Source of the DNA: an uncultured Algibacter sp.
Lineage (GTDB): Bacteria > Bacteroidota > Bacteroidia > Flavobacteriales > Flavobacteriaceae
DNA: 64,000 bases
Reading direction: 5' to 3'
NCBI RefSeq assembly: GCF_947487575.1
Contig: NZ_CANKXG010000001.1
Coordinates: forward strand, 1-64,000
The stretch's first letter is position 1, and every line of letters starts with the position of its first letter. The translations under genes were made by a program, and so were the position numbers. Under the pieces are notes generated by a model that ran no database searches, had not been told where the DNA came from, and saw only the letters and a list, made by a program, of their open reading frames with translations. Shown here piece after piece: positions 36,905 to 45,651 of this stretch.

Positions 36905-37285
36905 CTAAAAATCTCTTTTTATAAAACCATTGTCATATACATCAAAAACATAACCGCCTTCTTGCAATAAGATGAATATTAGGTAAAGAATAAGGAAAAT
37001 TGCAGTCCAAACTACCATACGTCGTAACGCTTTTGTTTCATCGCGCATGTGCATAAAATCCCATGTAATGTAATATGCTTTTACTATGGTTAAGATAATG
37101 AATATCCAGTTTAAGAGTTTCATACCTAAAAACTTAGCCATTAAAGCCTCTGGTTTTACAATACCTAATGCAACCTCTATTATAGTTACAATGGTGAGGA
37201 AAATTAAAACGCCCCAAATTTTTTGAGTGTTTGATTTGAATTTTAATAATCCTTGAAATATTTCTAATTTATGTTCGTGTGCCAT
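36905..37285 (-). CDS. Cytochrome c oxidase subunit IV family protein
   Basis: A 126-residue inner-membrane protein with three transmembrane helices (about 25-43, 50-70 and 85-107) and the motif ITWDFMHMRDETKALRRM, typical of prokaryotic COX4/CtaF-like subunits of haem-copper oxidases. It stabilises the CuB region in related enzymes. ATG start, 51 bp after the large subunit III gene, so probably co-transcribed with it. A terminator follows. Confidence 0.93.
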   Translation of the reverse strand: MAHEHKLEIFQGLLKFKSNTQKIWGVLIFLTIVTIIEVALGIVKPEALMAKFLGMKLLNWIFIILTIVKAYYITWDFMHMRDETKALRRMVVWTAIFLILYLIFILLQEGGYVFDVYDNGFIKRDF

Positions 37286-37293
37286 TTTAAATT

Positions 37294-37324
37294 TGCTTTT
37301 GGCCTTTAGCTTTTGGCTATTGGC
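37294..37324. repeat. Short degenerate simple repeat
   Basis: The intergenic stretch repeats the unit GCYTTTGGC/CTTTAGC about three times (GCTTTTGGCCTTTAGC, then TTTTGGC and TATTGGC). No function is evident. Confidence 0.4.
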
Positions 37325-37336
37325 GAATATTATTTA

Positions 37337-38329
37337 TTAAACCAGGTAGAAGAATGTAAATACAAATACCCAAACTAAATCTACGAAGTGCCAATACAGT
37401 CCTACTTTTTCAACCATTTCATAACTTCCGCGTCTTTCGTAAGTACCTAAAACAACATTAAAGAAAATAATGATATTAATTATAACACCCGAGAATACGT
37501 GAAACCCGTGAAATCCTGTTATAAAGAAAAAGAAATCGGCAAAAAGTGGTGAACCATACTCGTTTACATGAAGGTTAGCACCCTCAACATACAATCTACC
37601 ATTTTTCATGATTTGGTTTATAGACTCTTCTCTAGATAAAACTGTTTTTTCGCCTTCTTCGTTTATGATTTGAGTACGTACTAAAACATCTTTATTAGCT
37701 TGTAATCCATGAATTACTTCGTCCATAGTATAAGCAGGAAGTGCACCTTCATCTACAAACCAAATTCCTTTTCGGCTTTCATGTTGCGTTCTATCTTGAT
37801 GCGCTGCAGCAACTGCAAAATCTCTAACAGCTACACGTTTAAAAACCTGTTCGCCATCTTTGTCAACATAATGACCAAACTGTAAAATATTACCGCCTTT
37901 AGTTTGTACTGCGCCATAATCGCCTTTAATAAATGTACCCCATTCCCAAGCCTGCGACCCAACAAATATTAAACCACCAATAATGGTTAAAAACATGTAA
38001 ATGGTTACTTTAGCCTTGTTCATGTGGTGACCTGCATCTACAGCTAACACCATAGTTACAGACGACATAATAAGTACAAACGTCATAAACGCCACATAAT
38101 ACATAGGTGCATCTACACCATGCAAAAACGGAAAGTGTGTAAACACCTCATCTGCAATTGGCCATGCATCAATAAATTTAAATCTTGAAAATCCGTAGGC
38201 TGCTAAAAAACCCGAGAATGTTAAGGCATCAGAAACAATGAAAAACCACATCATCATTTTACCGTAACTTGCTTTAAGTGGCTGATTACCACCTCCCCAA
38301 GTCTTACCTTCTGCTACTGCTGTACTCAT
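37337..38329 (-). CDS. Cytochrome c oxidase subunit III (long form)
   Basis: A 330-residue subunit III of a haem-copper oxidase. N-terminal and C-terminal transmembrane helices of the family are present (MMMWFFIVSDALTFSGFLAAYG, ITGFHGFHVFSG and the final WHFVDLVWVFVFTFFYLV). About 120 hydrophilic residues (roughly 115-235) are inserted between helices, a feature I associate with Bacteroidota. ATG start. A shorter subunit III paralogue lies upstream, separated by repeat copy C, and subunit IV lies downstream. Confidence 0.95.
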   Translation of the reverse strand: MSTAVAEGKTWGGGNQPLKASYGKMMMWFFIVSDALTFSGFLAAYGFSRFKFIDAWPIADEVFTHFPFLHGVDAPMYYVAFMTFVLIMSSVTMVLAVDAGHHMNKAKVTIYMFLTIIGGLIFVGSQAWEWGTFIKGDYGAVQTKGGNILQFGHYVDKDGEQVFKRVAVRDFAVAAAHQDRTQHESRKGIWFVDEGALPAYTMDEVIHGLQANKDVLVRTQIINEEGEKTVLSREESINQIMKNGRLYVEGANLHVNEYGSPLFADFFFFITGFHGFHVFSGVIINIIIFFNVVLGTYERRGSYEMVEKVGLYWHFVDLVWVFVFTFFYLV

Positions 38330-38358
38330 ATATAATGGTTGTTATTTATAAAGTTGGA

Positions 38359-38366
38359 CAAAAATA
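38359..38366 (-). promoter_or_regulatory. Likely -7 box of the long subunit III gene
   Basis: TATTTTTG on the minus strand ends 29 bp before the ATG. It lies downstream of repeat copy C and would give the subunit III-IV pair its own promoter. Confidence 0.45.
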
Positions 38367-38423
38367 ATCATTTTATTCATCTAATAAAACATCACGCTAA
38401 AAAATAAAAGATTAGTTCTTATA

Positions 38424-38560
38424 TTTTGGGCGTTACCTTTTACTCATACCTGCTAGATTTTAAAATCTAGCAGGTATGAGTAAAAGGTCGGGCTTTCGGC
38501 AGTCGTTCCCTCCTTAGGTTGGGGAACTTCAACAAATGCCTCAATCTCTAACGCAGTATA
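38424..38560 (+). repeat. Structured intergenic repeat, copy C, with a perfect 52-bp palindrome
   Basis: Plus-strand orientation, beginning TTTTGGGCGTTACC and ending CTAACGCAGTATA. The first hairpin site contains a perfect 52-bp palindrome without any loop (38436-38487, arms of 26 bp centred at 38461/38462). The GGTCGGGCTTTC arm follows. The second site differs from the other copies and carries GTTCCC...GGGGAAC. It is antisense to the flanking cox genes and occupies most of the 283-bp gap between the two subunit III genes. Confidence 0.85.
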
Positions 38561-38612
38561 AAACCGCTAACACCTTGTCTTCAAGCTAAATTCAGTGCGT
38601 TTAAAAAGGTAA

Positions 38613-39194
38613 TTATCTAACAAAATACAAAAACAAAAAGAGGTATACCCAAAGAATATCTATAAAATGCCAAAACGTTCCAGCCAATTCAAAACCTAAC
38701 ATATTTGTTGGTGTATACTTTTGTTTAAAATGATTATAAATTACAACCAATACACAAAATAAGCCAACCACAACGTGCAAAATATGCACAATAGCAATTA
38801 AATAAATGTAAGACATGGTTACATTACTCGTTGGACCCGTAAAATTATACCCTAAATCAATTATCTGTTGAAAACCAGAAAACTGATTGAAAATAAAAAT
38901 AACACCCAAAATTAATGTAGCAATTAACCAAAGTGAAGTTGCTTTATGATTTCCGTTTTTTAAAGCGCGCTTCGCTAAAATAAATGTAAGGCTACTCAAA
39001 ATTATTACAACCGTACTAACAATAAAGGCATTTGGTAAAACAAAATCTTTTAACCAATCGGGTCTAGAGCTACTTACTACAAAAGCACTTGTCCACCCAG
39101 CAAAAGACATAATTAAGGAAATAATCCCAAACCAAAGCATCATTTTTTTGGCTCTGCTATTTTTTTCTTGTGGTGTTCCTTGCGTTAAATCCAT
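38613..39194 (-). CDS. Cytochrome c oxidase subunit III (short form)
   Basis: A 193-residue, five-helix subunit III-like protein: KKMMLWFGIISLIMSFAGW near the start, HILHVVVGLFCVLV, and the terminal ELAGTFWHFIDILWVYLFLFLYF. It is smaller than its neighbour and lacks the hydrophilic insertion. ATG start, three bases after ctaB, so the two form one transcript. Having two subunit III-type genes side by side is usual in this phylum. Confidence 0.94.
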   Translation of the reverse strand: MDLTQGTPQEKNSRAKKMMLWFGIISLIMSFAGWTSAFVVSSSRPDWLKDFVLPNAFIVSTVVIILSSLTFILAKRALKNGNHKATSLWLIATLILGVIFIFNQFSGFQQIIDLGYNFTGPTSNVTMSYIYLIAIVHILHVVVGLFCVLVVIYNHFKQKYTPTNMLGFELAGTFWHFIDILWVYLFLFLYFVR

Positions 39195-39197
39195 AAT

Positions 39198-40091
39198 CTA
39201 TCTGATAAATTTATCTACAACGTAAATAATCTGTATTAAAGTAATATATGATACACTAACAAGCATTAATTGTCTTGCTGCCTTTTCTGTCATCTTGTTA
39301 AACAATCGTATCGCATAATATAAAAACCACATACCAGCACCAAAAACCAATACAGCAGCCACAATAGAAAGTTGTAACCTCCCTGTAAAACCAAATACTG
39401 GAATTATAGAAATTAAAATCGTCCAAATGGTATACATAATAGTTTGTACTGCAGTGCCTTTATCCTGTTTTCCGGTTGGTAACATAAAAAAACCGCCTTT
39501 TTTATAATCATCGTACAAAAACCAACCAATAGCCCAAAAATGTGGAAATTGCCAAAAGAATTGTAATGCGAATAAGGTTCCTGGTTCAATACCAAAATCA
39601 TCAGTAGCAGCAACCCAGCCTAACATAAAAGGAATAGCACCTGGAATAGCTCCAACAAATACAGCTAATGGTGTTTTTGTTTTTAAAGGTGTATAAGCAC
39701 AGGTATATAAAAAAATGGAAATAGCACCAAACATAGCAGTTTGCTTGTTGATGGTGTATAAAATAATAATCCCTAAAACCGTAAAAATGGACGAAATAAT
39801 AAACGCTGCATTCACAGACATGCGTCCCGCAGGAATAGGTCTATTTTTAGTACGGTTCATCAACGCATCTAAATCTTTTTCAATAATTTGATTGAATCCG
39901 TTAGAAGCACCAACCATAAAATAACCACCTAAAGCTAGTAAAATTAAAGTCTGAAAATCTATAGTATCAACACCTAACAAATATCCAATAAGTGAAGAAA
40001 AAACAACACTAATAGACAAGCGCATTTTCGTGATTTCCTTAAAATCTGAAATTACAGAATGGGTTGCTATTGAAGATTTTGAATTACTCAA
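39198..40091 (-). CDS. ctaB: Protohaem IX farnesyltransferase (haem O synthase)
   Basis: Farnesylates haem B to haem O for cytochrome oxidase. UbiA-family membrane prenyltransferase with multiple transmembrane helices and the substrate-binding motif NGFNQIIEKDLDALMNRTKN plus the second Asp-rich YDDYKKGGF. I start at TTG 40091 (298 codons), because the earlier TTG at 40130 lies inside the -7 promoter box and cannot be on the mRNA. The first ATG (40025) would remove the conserved DFKEITK segment. It leads the ctaB-subunit III unit. Confidence 0.94.
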   Translation of the reverse strand: MSNSKSSIATHSVISDFKEITKMRLSISVVFSSLIGYLLGVDTIDFQTLILLALGGYFMVGASNGFNQIIEKDLDALMNRTKNRPIPAGRMSVNAAFIISSIFTVLGIIILYTINKQTAMFGAISIFLYTCAYTPLKTKTPLAVFVGAIPGAIPFMLGWVAATDDFGIEPGTLFALQFFWQFPHFWAIGWFLYDDYKKGGFFMLPTGKQDKGTAVQTIMYTIWTILISIIPVFGFTGRLQLSIVAAVLVFGAGMWFLYYAIRLFNKMTEKAARQLMLVSVSYITLIQIIYVVDKFIR

Positions 40092-40127
40092 TGTTGTATG
40101 TCCTTGACGGCTTTTATATTGCGAGTG

Positions 40128-40157
40128 CAAAGATACGCCTTAAAAGCAATTTGAGCA
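40128..40157 (-). promoter_or_regulatory. Promoter of ctaB
   Basis: On the minus strand TTG (40157-40155), a spacer near 20 bp and TATCTTTG (40135-40128) match the Bacteroidota promoter. The box fixes the ctaB start downstream of 40128. Confidence 0.65.
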
Positions 40158-40237
40158 ATGCTTTATCTCTAAATTTAAAAACGCTTACGCTTTAAAAATT
40201 CGTACTTTTAATGAGACTAAATTTTTAATAGCATCCC

Positions 40238-41107
40238 ATGAAAACATTCAACTTTATCTTAACCTTCTTTTTTATTAGTTCAATAACAGCAGCTTGTGCT
40301 CAAAACAAAGAAGTCATAATAAAAACACACAAACTCACTGAAAACATTTACATGCTTGAAGGCAAGGGCGGAAACATTGGAATATCCGTTGGAGACAATG
40401 GTGTTTTCATGATTGATAGTCAATTTGCTCCATTAACACCTAAAATTTTAGAAACTATTAAAAAACTAAATGACAAACCTATTAAATATTTAGCAAACAC
40501 ACACCATCATGGAGACCACACAGGCGGGAACGAAAATATTTCAAAATTAAACACACCTATAATTGCGCATAACAATGTATATAAACGCGTAAAAAACAAC
40601 CCCAAACAAACAGATGCTTCACTTCCCACAATAACTTTTAATAATAAATTGAGTCTATATATTAATGGTGAGCAAGTCATCATTTTCCATGTCGATAATG
40701 CACATACCGATGGCGATGCACTACTCTATTTTACAAAAAGTAACGTATTGCACACAGGCGACACCTATTTTAACGCACGCTACCCATACATCGATTTAAA
40801 CTCTGGCGGAAGTGTTGATGGGTATATCAATGCTATAAAAAGTGCTATGATTTTTGTTGATGATAATACCAAAATAATCCCTGGCCATGGCAACCAATCA
40901 AACAAAACCGAATTCACCACTTTTTTAAATATGCTAGAAACATTAAAAAGCAAAGTTGAAATTGAAATCGGCAATGGAAAAACCGAAGAAGAAGTAGCAT
41001 CAAATTCTAACTTAACAAAAACCTACGACGATTTAAATTATGGTTGCTGTTATATCTCTTCAGAAAAAATGAGACGTACGCTTTATAATGGTTTGAAAAA
41101 AGAATAA
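40238..41107 (+). CDS. Exported metallo-beta-lactamase-fold hydrolase
   Basis: A 289-residue exported protein (signal peptide about 1-21; Cys20 in ITAAC could be a lipid-modified residue) with an MBL fold. The zinc motif HHHGDH supplies His89, His91, Asp93 and His94. GDTYFNARYP and IPGHGNQS give the later ligands. It resembles the broad MBL-fold group that includes quinoprotein-relay and lactonase-like proteins. Beta-lactam hydrolysis cannot be claimed. ATG start, single gene. Confidence 0.88.
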   Translation: MKTFNFILTFFFISSITAACAQNKEVIIKTHKLTENIYMLEGKGGNIGISVGDNGVFMIDSQFAPLTPKILETIKKLNDKPIKYLANTHHHGDHTGGNENISKLNTPIIAHNNVYKRVKNNPKQTDASLPTITFNNKLSLYINGEQVIIFHVDNAHTDGDALLYFTKSNVLHTGDTYFNARYPYIDLNSGGSVDGYINAIKSAMIFVDDNTKIIPGHGNQSNKTEFTTFLNMLETLKSKVEIEIGNGKTEEEVASNSNLTKTYDDLNYGCCYISSEKMRRTLYNGLKKE

Positions 41108-41113
41108 AACAAG

Positions 41114-41133
41114 ATTCCTGCTTTCTCAGGAAT
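41114..41133 (+). terminator. Hairpin downstream of the MBL-fold gene
   Basis: ATTCCTG-CTTTCT-CAGGAAT, six bases after the stop, is a variant of the ATTCCTGC palindromic element. It is followed by A-rich, not T-rich, sequence, so termination is uncertain. Confidence 0.4.
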
Positions 41134-41175
41134 AAAAATAATTTGAGATGCTGAAACGAGTTAAGCACGCCAACT

Positions 41176-43293
41176 TTAGTTGTCGAAATACCAATTAAAC
41201 AAATCGGTTCTTATACCAAAATTAAGCCAAAGCGTACTGTTCTTAAAGGTTGACACTGTTGTAGCTTCTGGATTAAAATTTCTAACTGTAATATCTGTAA
41301 ATATTTTTAAATTAGTTGCAGGGTTTATCAAATAACCAGCCTGTAAATTTCCATTAAAAACTGTTGTTTCTAAACCTTGACTTACTTCAACACCTGTATC
41401 AAAAGGTCTGTCCACTTCACTTCTAAAAATATCTCCACCATAGTTAAAATCATCTGTACCATCATTAAAATCCAATCCACGAGTACCAAAAATTAATTTA
41501 GCATCACCAAACCAACGTTTGTAACGGTAACGCGCAATTATAATCGCTTCACTAAAGTTAGCACCCCATAAATGTGCCATAGACTGGTTGTTATGTGCAT
41601 AATTTAAAACAATGGTATTATGAGAATACGTATAAGGTCGTACACGGTTATATTCAAATTGCAATAATAAATTATCAACTTTAAAAGCGTTATAATATTT
41701 GACACCTAATTGATACCCAAATTTGTTTTTCCAACTTTTATCTCCAGCTTTTACATCGCTAAGAGAGAATTCATCTAAAATAAATTGACTATAAACATTT
41801 ACATTATCACTAAACTTATATTTAGCTGATGCCCCAAGAATTGCATTACCAGCGCCTTGCCCAGTTTCAAACTCAATAGCTCTATAAAAAATAATTGGAT
41901 TTAAGTAATTGACATCAAAACCTCTGTCGTTAGAATTTGTCCATAACACCGATTCAAACAAACCAATATTTAAACGTTTTGATGCATTCCAACTTAAATA
42001 ATGGTTGGCAATATATTTAGTTAAAAAAGCTTTGTCTTGCTCTACTTCTGGACGCACATCTTTCGCCCACATCCATGTATTGGTGTACTTTATTTTCCAA
42101 AATTTAGTGTTCAATTTTAAAAACGGAAGTGGACTTGCTGCATCACCTAACAATAATGATCGATACCCATCACCAATGAAGTTTTTTCCATGCCCAAATT
42201 GGATGTTTATAAACTTTGCGGGGGTATAAGACAAATAAGCTTCAGCCACCGGATAGTCATAAGCATCTATTTTAAAACGTTTTGCTATACCTCGCCCTGG
42301 AATTATAGCGGGGTCTGGTCCAAAGGCTTTTAAGCTTTCAGCATATCTATTTACATAATCAGCAAATCGTCCTTGACTTTCAAAAACCGAAGCGTAAAAA
42401 TTTAATTTTTTCCCTAAACCACCTTGCACTAAAAAACCTCTAGTATTGTTGTATGTTTTATTATTCTCAAGATTTGAATCTATTCCAAATTCTAAATCTA
42501 AAATAGGATCTACAGTAAACCAATAGTCCTCACCTTGTAATTGCACTAAATGCTCATTCCATAATTTCTTTCCTGCCCAAGTTTCCGTTTCTCTTTTTAA
42601 TCGTTCTTGTTCATCTTCAAAATCAAAATATTTTGAAACATCATTATAAACAAATGGTTTTGATGCTGTATGGCTGTTCGTTCCAGTAAGGTTCATCTGT
42701 CTATCAAACCTAGCATAATCACTATGGGTAAATTGGATATTTAGCTGGCTTTTAAATGCTTTATTTTCAAACGCTTTTAAGCTTTTATTTACTTCATCAA
42801 ATTCTTTTTTGGCAGCTATTTCTAACTGAGAAAGTTCTTTACCTTTATCATTTGCATTTTCTTTAGCTAAATCTTGAGTTATCACCGATTGCTCAGTTAA
42901 AGGAATTCTGATTGGAATTGAATATTGCTTAAATGTGTTTTTACCATTGTAGGTAGCAGGAGTAATTTTTGGAAATTCGGCAAACACGCGTTTCGCTTCT
43001 TCTTTTAATTCAGAATATAAGGCATCAACATACATTACCCGAAATTGTCCAGTGGTGTCAACCTCAAAAAGCACAACAACCTCACCTTTATAATTCTCTT
43101 TTGTAATACGCTCTGGAACTTTAAAATTGTTATAAATCTTATCAAATATGTTCTTATCAAAGCATGCTTGCAAAGCATCTATGGTTACATTTTCACAATT
43201 AGGAAAAACTGGTGGCTTTTCAGAAAATAAAGTGTTTTGTGAATAGGAATTATATTGAACTAAAAGTAGGAATAGTAAAATGAATTGCTTCAT
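41176..43293 (-). CDS. RemB-like gliding motility protein: TonB-C-like domain fused to an outer-membrane barrel
   Basis: A 705-residue exported protein (signal about 1-18, ending NSYSQ). Residues about 28-155 resemble a TonB C-terminal domain (PPVFPNCENVTIDALQACFD, then GEVVVLFEVDTTGQ and ITPATYNGK), matching the C-termini of the two TonB genes just upstream. The rest is beta-rich with a porin/Wzi-like pattern (FGHGKNFIGDGYRSLLLGD) and matches what I recall of RemB, needed for full gliding in Flavobacterium johnsoniae. ATG start, own transcript. Confidence 0.75.
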   Translation of the reverse strand: MKQFILLFLLLVQYNSYSQNTLFSEKPPVFPNCENVTIDALQACFDKNIFDKIYNNFKVPERITKENYKGEVVVLFEVDTTGQFRVMYVDALYSELKEEAKRVFAEFPKITPATYNGKNTFKQYSIPIRIPLTEQSVITQDLAKENANDKGKELSQLEIAAKKEFDEVNKSLKAFENKAFKSQLNIQFTHSDYARFDRQMNLTGTNSHTASKPFVYNDVSKYFDFEDEQERLKRETETWAGKKLWNEHLVQLQGEDYWFTVDPILDLEFGIDSNLENNKTYNNTRGFLVQGGLGKKLNFYASVFESQGRFADYVNRYAESLKAFGPDPAIIPGRGIAKRFKIDAYDYPVAEAYLSYTPAKFINIQFGHGKNFIGDGYRSLLLGDAASPLPFLKLNTKFWKIKYTNTWMWAKDVRPEVEQDKAFLTKYIANHYLSWNASKRLNIGLFESVLWTNSNDRGFDVNYLNPIIFYRAIEFETGQGAGNAILGASAKYKFSDNVNVYSQFILDEFSLSDVKAGDKSWKNKFGYQLGVKYYNAFKVDNLLLQFEYNRVRPYTYSHNTIVLNYAHNNQSMAHLWGANFSEAIIIARYRYKRWFGDAKLIFGTRGLDFNDGTDDFNYGGDIFRSEVDRPFDTGVEVSQGLETTVFNGNLQAGYLINPATNLKIFTDITVRNFNPEATTVSTFKNSTLWLNFGIRTDLFNWYFDN

Positions 43294-43448
43294 ATTATCT
43301 AATTAAGAATTGATTTAGGTTTGAAAGATACTATATTTTTAGATTCTAATCATGCTTAAACAATGATAAGTACTAGTAATATTGAAAGCTATATTTATCA
43401 GAATCTGAAATACTGAAACAAGTTCAACACATGTAAATTTAGGTCATA

Positions 43449-43485
43449 AAAAACCGTTAGTACTAATCGTAGTAACGGTTTTTAT
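43449..43485 (-). terminator. Terminator after the first TonB gene
   Basis: AAACCGTTA (43451-43459) pairs perfectly with TAACGGTTT (43473-43481), with T-rich sequence following on the minus strand, 27 bp past the stop. Confidence 0.75.
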
Positions 43486-43511
43486 AGCATGAAATTACAA
43501 ATAGCACTTAC

Positions 43512-44306
43512 TTATTGCACCTGAAAAACTATAGGTAGTGAATAAATAACGCCTACGTTTTTGTTATTTTGTTTTCCTGGAATCATTTCTGGAATAAAAT
43601 TTATAACACGTAAAGCTTCATCTTCTAATTTTGGGTGCCCTGCTTTTGCTTTTATATTAGTTACCTGACCTTCTTTATCAATAGTAAACTGGACATTAAT
43701 TCGCTGTCTACCAATCAAACCATAGCTAGAAGCGACATCACTTCCATCAAATTTTCTATGAATAAGTTTAGTGATTTTTTCAGACATACACTTTTTTCTA
43801 CCTGAATTGCTTTTTTCTCCTTCACAACCTGGATAAATCGGAACGTTTTGAATAAATGCATAAGGCACATTCACTTCCTCTGGTATCTTTTCGACAATAA
43901 TCTTGGTTGGATCTATAGGTGTCTCTGAAGACGTATTCTGTTCGCTTGTAATTATATTAAGTGCCTTTTCCAACTTAAAATCGTTATCAACTTCTTTAAT
44001 TTTATCAGTAAGTAGAACTTTCTTCTTTACTTCTGGCTGAACTTCTTTTATAGGTTCAACATAAATTTCGAAGTTTTCAATTGAAATTTCAGATGACTCA
44101 TCAGGGATTAACACATCTACAACTTTTGGAATTTCAGTTTCAAACTTCATCTCTAACAATCCAAAAGCTGCCAGTAAACACACAATTAACCCTATTTGAA
44201 AATAAAGGGTTGAGTTTTTTTGTAAATTCGCTTCATGCTTTTGTGACTTTTTCACGATTTGCTCATTTTGCCGAATGAGTTCGTGAGAATTCTTTTGATT
44301 TCTCAT
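43512..44306 (-). CDS. Energy transducer TonB
   Basis: A 264-residue TonB-type protein. It has a single N-terminal transmembrane helix (about 32-48), a Glu/Lys/Val-rich periplasmic linker and a C-terminal TonB domain (about 150-264). The last contains NVPIYPGCEGEKSNSGRKKC, IGRQRINVQFTIDKEGQV and the final YSLPIVFQVQ. It transmits proton-motive energy to outer-membrane receptors. ATG start. It is flanked by terminators, so it is transcribed alone. A paralogue lies 187 bp upstream. Confidence 0.93.
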   Translation of the reverse strand: MRNQKNSHELIRQNEQIVKKSQKHEANLQKNSTLYFQIGLIVCLLAAFGLLEMKFETEIPKVVDVLIPDESSEISIENFEIYVEPIKEVQPEVKKKVLLTDKIKEVDNDFKLEKALNIITSEQNTSSETPIDPTKIIVEKIPEEVNVPYAFIQNVPIYPGCEGEKSNSGRKKCMSEKITKLIHRKFDGSDVASSYGLIGRQRINVQFTIDKEGQVTNIKAKAGHPKLEDEALRVINFIPEMIPGKQNNKNVGVIYSLPIVFQVQ

Positions 44307-44366
44307 AATAATTATAATTTAAATGTTAATGTTATGATAAAGTCTCAATAAGCATACCAAAAACAG

Positions 44367-44396
44367 AAATCCCGTTACAGTTTTGTAACGGGATTT
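44367..44396 (-). terminator. Second of two tandem terminators between the TonB genes
   Basis: A perfect 13-bp stem (AAATCCCGTTACA / TGTAACGGGATTT) with a 4-nt loop and T-rich 3' sequence on the minus strand. Confidence 0.8.
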
Positions 44397-44438
44397 TATT
44401 TATTTAAAAACATTAGTATACTTCAACAAAAGGCATAA

Positions 44439-44468
44439 AAAAACCTCGAAGCTAGCTTCGAGGTTTTT
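44439..44468 (-). terminator. First of two tandem terminators after the second TonB gene
   Basis: A perfect palindrome around CCTCGAAGCTAGCTTCGAGG with A/T flanks, 26 bp past the stop at 44494. Confidence 0.8.
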
Positions 44469-44493
44469 AAATATATAATTTAAAAGTATAGTC

Positions 44494-45213
44494 TTAATCT
44501 TGTACTTGAAAAATAATTGGTAAAGAATAAGGAACGTTTACTGGCTTACCACGTTGCTTTCCAGGTTTCATTTTTGGCAATAAACCAATAACTCTTTTAG
44601 CCTCTTTTTCTAACCCTGGGTGTGGTGCTCTAGCTCGAATACCAACTACATCACCTTTTTTATCAATTTTAAAAATAACATTTATACGTTGCCTTCCTGT
44701 TAAACCTAAATCACTTGCCAACTCCGTATTAAATTTTTTATTTACAAATTTTGATATCTTACTAGACATACATGCCTTTTTCGCAGCATTATTTCCTTTT
44801 TCACATCCTGGAAAAATTGGCACATTTTCAATAACAGAAAATGGTACATCAATATCTTCTTCTACTTCTTCTACTTCCACTTCTTCAACCTCAACGATTT
44901 CTGTTTCTTGATCAACCTCTGTAGATTCGATAACCGTTTCTTCCACTTCTTCTTCATCCTCTACAATCTCAATAACTTCAGGAGCTGCTGGAGGTGGTGG
45001 AGGTGGTGGAGGTGTTTGAATTTGTTCTGTAATTGGAATTTCTTCTTCATCCAATTCATCTAGATTCAATTGCCCTATGTCAATATCAGATTTATCATAA
45101 GTTTTGTAGTTGATAGCATAATTTGTTAAAAATAACATTAATGCTAATCCAATGGCGAAGAAAAGCGAACTATTACGTCCAACATTTGCTTTGGGATTTT
45201 TTTTAGGTTCCAT
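44494..45213 (-). CDS. Energy transducer TonB (proline-rich)
   Basis: A 239-residue TonB paralogue with one N-terminal TM (about 15-32), a run of eight prolines (near residue 70), a highly acidic Glu/Val linker (about 78-122) and a C-terminal domain starting FSVIENVPIFPGCEKG and ending YSLPIIFQVQD. The C-terminal domain is close to that of the neighbouring TonB. ATG start. Two terminators follow it. The acidic linker differs from the Lys-balanced linker of its paralogue, so the two may serve different receptors. Confidence 0.94.
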   Translation of the reverse strand: MEPKKNPKANVGRNSSLFFAIGLALMLFLTNYAINYKTYDKSDIDIGQLNLDELDEEEIPITEQIQTPPPPPPPPAAPEVIEIVEDEEEVEETVIESTEVDQETEIVEVEEVEVEEVEEDIDVPFSVIENVPIFPGCEKGNNAAKKACMSSKISKFVNKKFNTELASDLGLTGRQRINVIFKIDKKGDVVGIRARAPHPGLEKEAKRVIGLLPKMKPGKQRGKPVNVPYSLPIIFQVQD

Positions 45214-45273
45214 AATTTAAATCGTTTATCAAGAGTGCTAAAATAACTATTTATTTTTCAAAAAAGCAAGCGT

Positions 45274-45651
45274 TTAAGAGTTTTTAACGTGCAAAACATT
45301 TTTAATCCACAACACAAAAGAAGCAATAAGTGCTCCTAGAGTATTTGCTAAAGCATCGTAAGTATCTAAAGCTCTTGAGACTGTCAATGTACCCTGTAAA
45401 ATTTCAACAACTATACCAAATATTACTGCAAAAACAAAAGCGTATACTATAGCTTTCTTTTTTTTTAAGCTAAATGTATAAAAAAAAGCTAAATACCATA
45501 ATATTACGAAAACACCATAGGCCAAAAAATGAAATATTTTATCGGCAAAAGATATTTTAACATTAGGCAAATCGTGTAAAGTAATTAAACTTATTGTTAC
45601 TAATATAATAGAATACCCAACAGCAGCTAAAAAAGCACCTTTTCTAAGCAC
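45274..45651 (-). CDS. VanZ family membrane protein
   Basis: A 125-residue membrane protein with four hydrophobic helices and the VanZ-like segments DKIFHFLAYGVFVILW and EILQGTLTVSRALDTYDALANTLGA. VanZ-like proteins are widespread; teicoplanin resistance is specific to a few and is not implied. The start is GTG at 45651, overlapping the gcvH stop by eight bases, so the pair is one transcript. Confidence 0.88.
   Translation of the reverse strand: MLRKGAFLAAVGYSIILVTISLITLHDLPNVKISFADKIFHFLAYGVFVILWYLAFFYTFSLKKKKAIVYAFVFAVIFGIVVEILQGTLTVSRALDTYDALANTLGALIASFVLWIKNVLHVKNS

Noticed and set aside
36716-38560. CRISPR array
   Set aside because: The repeats are few, dispersed, inverted relative to each other and not regularly spaced, and no cas genes are present.
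40190-40237. A TACTTTTA box before the MBL-fold gene
   Set aside because: It differs from TAnnTTTG at the final base and has no convincing -33 partner, so it was not listed as a promoter.
40238-41107. Beta-lactam resistance gene
   Set aside because: The zinc motif defines only the broad MBL fold; there is no evidence linking this sequence to the true subclass B enzymes.
45274-45651. Glycopeptide resistance gene vanZ
   Set aside because: The VanZ-like family is widespread. Co-transcription with gcvH and absence of other van genes argue against resistance.
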